This document shows, piece by piece, positions 61,577-64,000 of a DNA stretch of 64,000 nt. This stretch comes from Bacteriovoracaceae bacterium. GTDB lineage: Bacteria; Bdellovibrionota; Bacteriovoracia; Bacteriovoracales; Bacteriovoracaceae. The stretch is taken from contig JABGXW010000022.1 of assembly GCA_018675575.1 (NCBI GenBank), positions 1 to 64,000 of the forward strand, written 5' to 3'. The notes beneath the pieces are model-generated. The model did not search any database. It saw only the letters and a list, made by a program, of their open reading frames with translations, and had not been told where the DNA came from. Made by a program: the position numbers and the translations under genes. Position 1 is the stretch's first letter. Each line of letters begins with the position of its first letter.

Positions 61577-62095
61577 TCAAGATAGGAAGAAGTGATTAAT
61601 ACCGAGATAAACGAATCCTGCAAAAAATCCACTGACAATATCGTCCAAAATTGTTCCTGCTCCGTGTTTCATATCTTTATCAAAATAACTTGCAGGCCAA
61701 AATTTAATAATATCAAAAAATCTGAATAGGCAAAAAAGGATAAATAAGTGAAGAGAATTGTGCTCTGCGATGAAGAGCCATGCTGTAGTCATCCCTAAAA
61801 CTTCATCAATAACAATCCAGCCTGGATCATGAATTTGATACTTTTTTTGAGTCATATCGGCAATGAAACAGGAAAGTATTGTAGAAATTGTTAGTAATGG
61901 AATAAAAAAAATAACGGGAGGGTTAAGCTCACCTAGAAGCGCTAAAAAAGGTAGGCAGGCAAGCGTACCGACTGTTCCTGGGGCGTAGGGAGAGAAACCG
62001 GTTCCGAAAAAACTAAGGAACATTACATCCGGATTTTTTAGAGAAGGCCTGTGCGGCGCGTCTGAATTAATATGTTGGTTGCTATCTACTGTCAA
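61577..62095 (-). CDS. pgpA: phosphatidylglycerophosphatase A
   Basis: 172-residue inner-membrane phosphatase making phosphatidylglycerol from its phosphate. Family motifs: FGTGFSPYAPGTVGTL near 30-45, WIVIDEVLGM with acidic metal ligands, the FDIIKFWPASYFDK stretch and GAGTILDDIVSGFFAG. Three or four hydrophobic segments. It is divergent from the gene at 62130 with a 34-base gap, and shares strand with recA. Confidence 0.92.
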   Translation of the reverse strand: MTVDSNQHINSDAPHRPSLKNPDVMFLSFFGTGFSPYAPGTVGTLACLPFLALLGELNPPVIFFIPLLTISTILSCFIADMTQKKYQIHDPGWIVIDEVLGMTTAWLFIAEHNSLHLFILFCLFRFFDIIKFWPASYFDKDMKHGAGTILDDIVSGFFAGFVYLGINHFFLS

Positions 62096-62129
62096 TATGC
62101 CTCTTTTTCTATTAATGTAGGTAAAATTT

Positions 62130-63368
62130 ATGGAAAGACCAAGTTATTTATCAAAATATTTATTTGAATGGGACCTCTTCGATGTGGTTATAGGCGGACG
62201 CTCGGCATTGGACTCGCGTTTTTTTATTGGCCCGATGTTTGATAACGAACAGGTAAATGATTTTTTAAGTGGCTATGGTTTTGATTCTGATGATCCAATT
62301 GTACGTGCTGAGCTTTTTGGAAATTTTCAAGAAGCAGTTCAGTTTATAAAAAGATATTTTTTAATTGAAGGTAGTCCAGACGGACTAAATCTTAAAATAC
62401 CAAATTCAATTTTTATGATTACTGATATTGCCGAATTATTTTTAATGGCAACCGGTCACTCTGGAGTCTCTACTGAAGAGCGATTGTGGGCTGAAATTGT
62501 TTTAAAGGTTATGCATACTATTTTGCATGCAGATAAAGATTTACGTTCAAATTATTTCAGTGCAATTCAGACTCAAATTTTCGATCGTTTCTATAAATAC
62601 ATCCATAGGGATGATGACAATAACCTTTATTTGGGGCAGCCAGATGACCCTGAAAGAATTCCACTTCTAGACTTTGAAACAAAATCAAAAAAATCTAGGG
62701 AATCCATAATAATTAAAATGCTCCATAAAGTGGAAAATGTAGCAGAGGAATTATTTGATAGGATTGGGATTAGAATCGTTACTAAGACAAGGCTTGATAC
62801 GCTTAGAATTATTCGTTATCTAATGATGAAAAATGTCATTATTCCTCATAATATCAAACCAAGTAGGTCTATGAATAGTATGATCAATACAGATTTGTTT
62901 AAAGAGAAGCATAAAGCTGTTGTGAGGATGGCCATTAGAAATAACTTATCTGAGGAAGAATTTATAAAAGCTTTGGGCAAAGAAATTGAAGAGTGTTCTG
63001 TTGATTCTAATTCTGACAGAAATACACATTCTTCTAAAGCTTACCAGTCTATCCAATTTACCTGTAGACAACTTATTAAATATAAAAACCCATTTCTCAG
63101 TAACTTTTCAGAATTAAGACGAATGGCAAAAGCTAATAGTACCGACTCAGAAATTAATAAAAAGATTTTATCAATGGACATTGCCCATATTGCCAAAGAG
63201 GCAAGGTTTTTTTATCCGTTTGAAGTTCAAATAATGGATGAGAAGGCTCAATATAATAACTCAACTGGTGATGCCTCACATGAAGAATATAAAAAATCTC
63301 AAGTTAAATCTGCTATGAAACGAGTTTTCTGGGCACTTCTAGAACATCAAAAAATTACGATAGAATAA
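62130..63368 (+). CDS. RelA/SpoT-like synthetase-fold protein (TIGR04552-like)
   Basis: 412-residue cytosolic protein, probably the delta-type family TIGR04552 (from memory). Its C-terminal two thirds read like the (p)ppGpp synthetase fold. KKSRESIIIKM (187-197) resembles the substrate loop, and DRIGIRIV (210-217) resembles the metal-aspartate strand (D210). AYQSIQ (304-309) lies where YQSLH holds the guanine, FEVQI (364-368) carries the catalytic Glu365, and GDASHEEYKKSQ (380-391) resembles GIAAHWxYK. The IRT after EVQ is replaced by IMD and the His of YQSLH by Gln. The N-terminal 180 residues lack an HD hydrolase motif. Activity is unproven. Confidence 0.65.
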   Translation: MERPSYLSKYLFEWDLFDVVIGGRSALDSRFFIGPMFDNEQVNDFLSGYGFDSDDPIVRAELFGNFQEAVQFIKRYFLIEGSPDGLNLKIPNSIFMITDIAELFLMATGHSGVSTEERLWAEIVLKVMHTILHADKDLRSNYFSAIQTQIFDRFYKYIHRDDDNNLYLGQPDDPERIPLLDFETKSKKSRESIIIKMLHKVENVAEELFDRIGIRIVTKTRLDTLRIIRYLMMKNVIIPHNIKPSRSMNSMINTDLFKEKHKAVVRMAIRNNLSEEEFIKALGKEIEECSVDSNSDRNTHSSKAYQSIQFTCRQLIKYKNPFLSNFSELRRMAKANSTDSEINKKILSMDIAHIAKEARFFYPFEVQIMDEKAQYNNSTGDASHEEYKKSQVKSAMKRVFWALLEHQKITIE

Positions 63369-63372
63369 TTTA

Positions 63373-64000
63373 TTAATCGTACTTTTGAATAAATCTAAGT
63401 ATTCTGTGATTTATAGAATCAGGAAAGTCTGCCTGTGGAACATGACTTCCATCCTTCACAATATACAGCTCTGAATTCTCTAAGTACTTGTGTAGAATGT
63501 TTTGCAAGTAATTTGGAATGATTTTATCCAAATCACCTCCCATAACGAGACTGGGGCATTTGATACTCTCTAAGTGATTTATAATATCATGATCATGCAT
63601 TTCTTTGAAAAGCTTGAAAAAGATATCTGCAGGCAATTCTCCGATTCGTTTCATATAAACTTGTATAAACTCTTGTGGAACCTTTGTTATGTTAAATCCA
63701 CCTTGGTGGACTGCGATTCTAGCAAGTGGGTTCATGAATGAAGTTTTCCAAATATTTTTATATAACTTTGGAAACATTGTTGTGAATTGTTCAAAATAAG
63801 GATTGAGGATATCCATAATGTTGGTGTCGAACATGACATCTTGTGGGGGAATGACGGTTCCTGAAATAAGAACAACACCCTTAAGGTATTTGGGGTGACT
63901 TTTGGCATACTCTAGACAAACGTTTACACCCATACTATGACCGAGTAGAAAAATTTCTCTAGCATTAAAACCTTGTAATAATTGGTGTAAATCATTACAC
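63373..64000 (-). CDS. alpha/beta hydrolase, 5' end outside the window
   Basis: Partial gene running off the right edge. The frame stays open to base 64000 and includes the nucleophile elbow GHSMG (coding bases about 63930-63944), upstream of an internal ATG that would give only 186 residues. The C-terminal part has the acid Asp in MGGDLDKIIP and the catalytic His in DGSHVPQADFP. Serine hydrolase of the esterase/lipase or haloperoxidase-like group; substrate unknown. It converges with the RelA-like gene with four bases between stops. Confidence 0.85.
   Translation of the reverse strand, partial: CNDLHQLLQGFNAREIFLLGHSMGVNVCLEYAKSHPKYLKGVVLISGTVIPPQDVMFDTNIMDILNPYFEQFTTMFPKLYKNIWKTSFMNPLARIAVHQGGFNITKVPQEFIQVYMKRIGELPADIFFKLFKEMHDHDIINHLESIKCPSLVMGGDLDKIIPNYLQNILHKYLENSELYIVKDGSHVPQADFPDSINHRILRFIQKYD

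Noticed and set aside
1-64000. CRISPR arrays, tRNA or rRNA genes, insertion sequences, prophage
   Set aside because: No regularly spaced repeats, cloverleaf sequences, transposase-like proteins or phage genes were seen on either strand.

Overview
ORGANISM (inference). AT-rich, densely packed bacterial chromosome with very few non-coding stretches. The gene content points to a Gram-negative, diderm delta-type bacterium: a secretin-based type IV pilus cluster in the Myxococcus order, an Omp85/TamB pair, many signal peptides and lipoproteins, a MoxR/Bat aerotolerance operon, and a TIGR04552-like protein. The AT-rich coding style, very large orphan lipoproteins and frequent TPR proteins fit the Bdellovibrionota, most likely the Bacteriovorax/Halobacteriovorax side. 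No rRNA, tRNA, CRISPR, insertion sequence or prophage was seen; this reads as a core-genome window.

LAYOUT. 1-811 holds no intact gene; it contains a decayed reading frame (126-497) and two DnaA-box-like 9-mers. 812-4260 (+) is a tight set: inositol-phosphatase-family protein, rRNA methyltransferase rlmE, a stand-alone penicillin-binding transpeptidase and signal peptidase lepB. mutS2 (-) and an NFACT/Rqc2-like gene (+) are divergent with overlapping starts (4265-7967). 8052-13213 encodes a secreted protein and a 1439-residue lipoprotein of unknown role. 13322-20386 is a MoxR-DUF58-BatA-BatB/C-BatD operon, running on into ribF and a divergent aroE (20383-22001).

22101-36365 is the type IV pilus region: motor ATPases pilB and pilT, platform pilC, pilin pilA, a TPR gene on the opposite strand, an ABC transporter (ATPase and permease, the counterparts of M. 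xanthus PilH and PilI), prepilin peptidase pilD, the alignment complex pilMNOP, secretin pilQ and a TPR gene. No pilSR regulators lie between pilC and pilA. 36436-39260 is aroQ-efp-accB-accC. 39334-47913 encodes a TPR protein, TamB and an Omp85 protein (TamA/BamA type). 48043-48916 is rplM-rpsI with promoter and terminator. 49170-51736 pairs a secreted, C-terminally anchored protein with a matrixin-type metalloprotease that has the same kind of tail. 51846-54837 is an AMIN protein and lon; then, on the minus strand, rpoZ, a long-chain acyl-CoA synthetase, a small secreted protein, an oligopeptide-binding lipoprotein, recX, recA and pgpA. 62130-63368 is a protein that I read as a hidden RelA/SpoT-type synthetase fold. 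The window ends inside an alpha/beta hydrolase gene.

HOW IT WORKS TOGETHER. Most of the window serves the cell envelope: pilus assembly and retraction, outer-membrane transport (TamAB), protein export (LepB), lipid synthesis (AccBC, FadD, PgpA) and envelope stress (Bat, Lon). The strongest candidate for something under-described is the RelA/SpoT-like protein. Next are the matrixin/tail-anchored pair, the giant cysteine-paired lipoprotein, and shared TAAA-N16-(G/T)CCGATAA promoter-like motifs upstream of pilB and of the metalloprotease pair. All family calls were made by reading motifs; no database search or computation was run.
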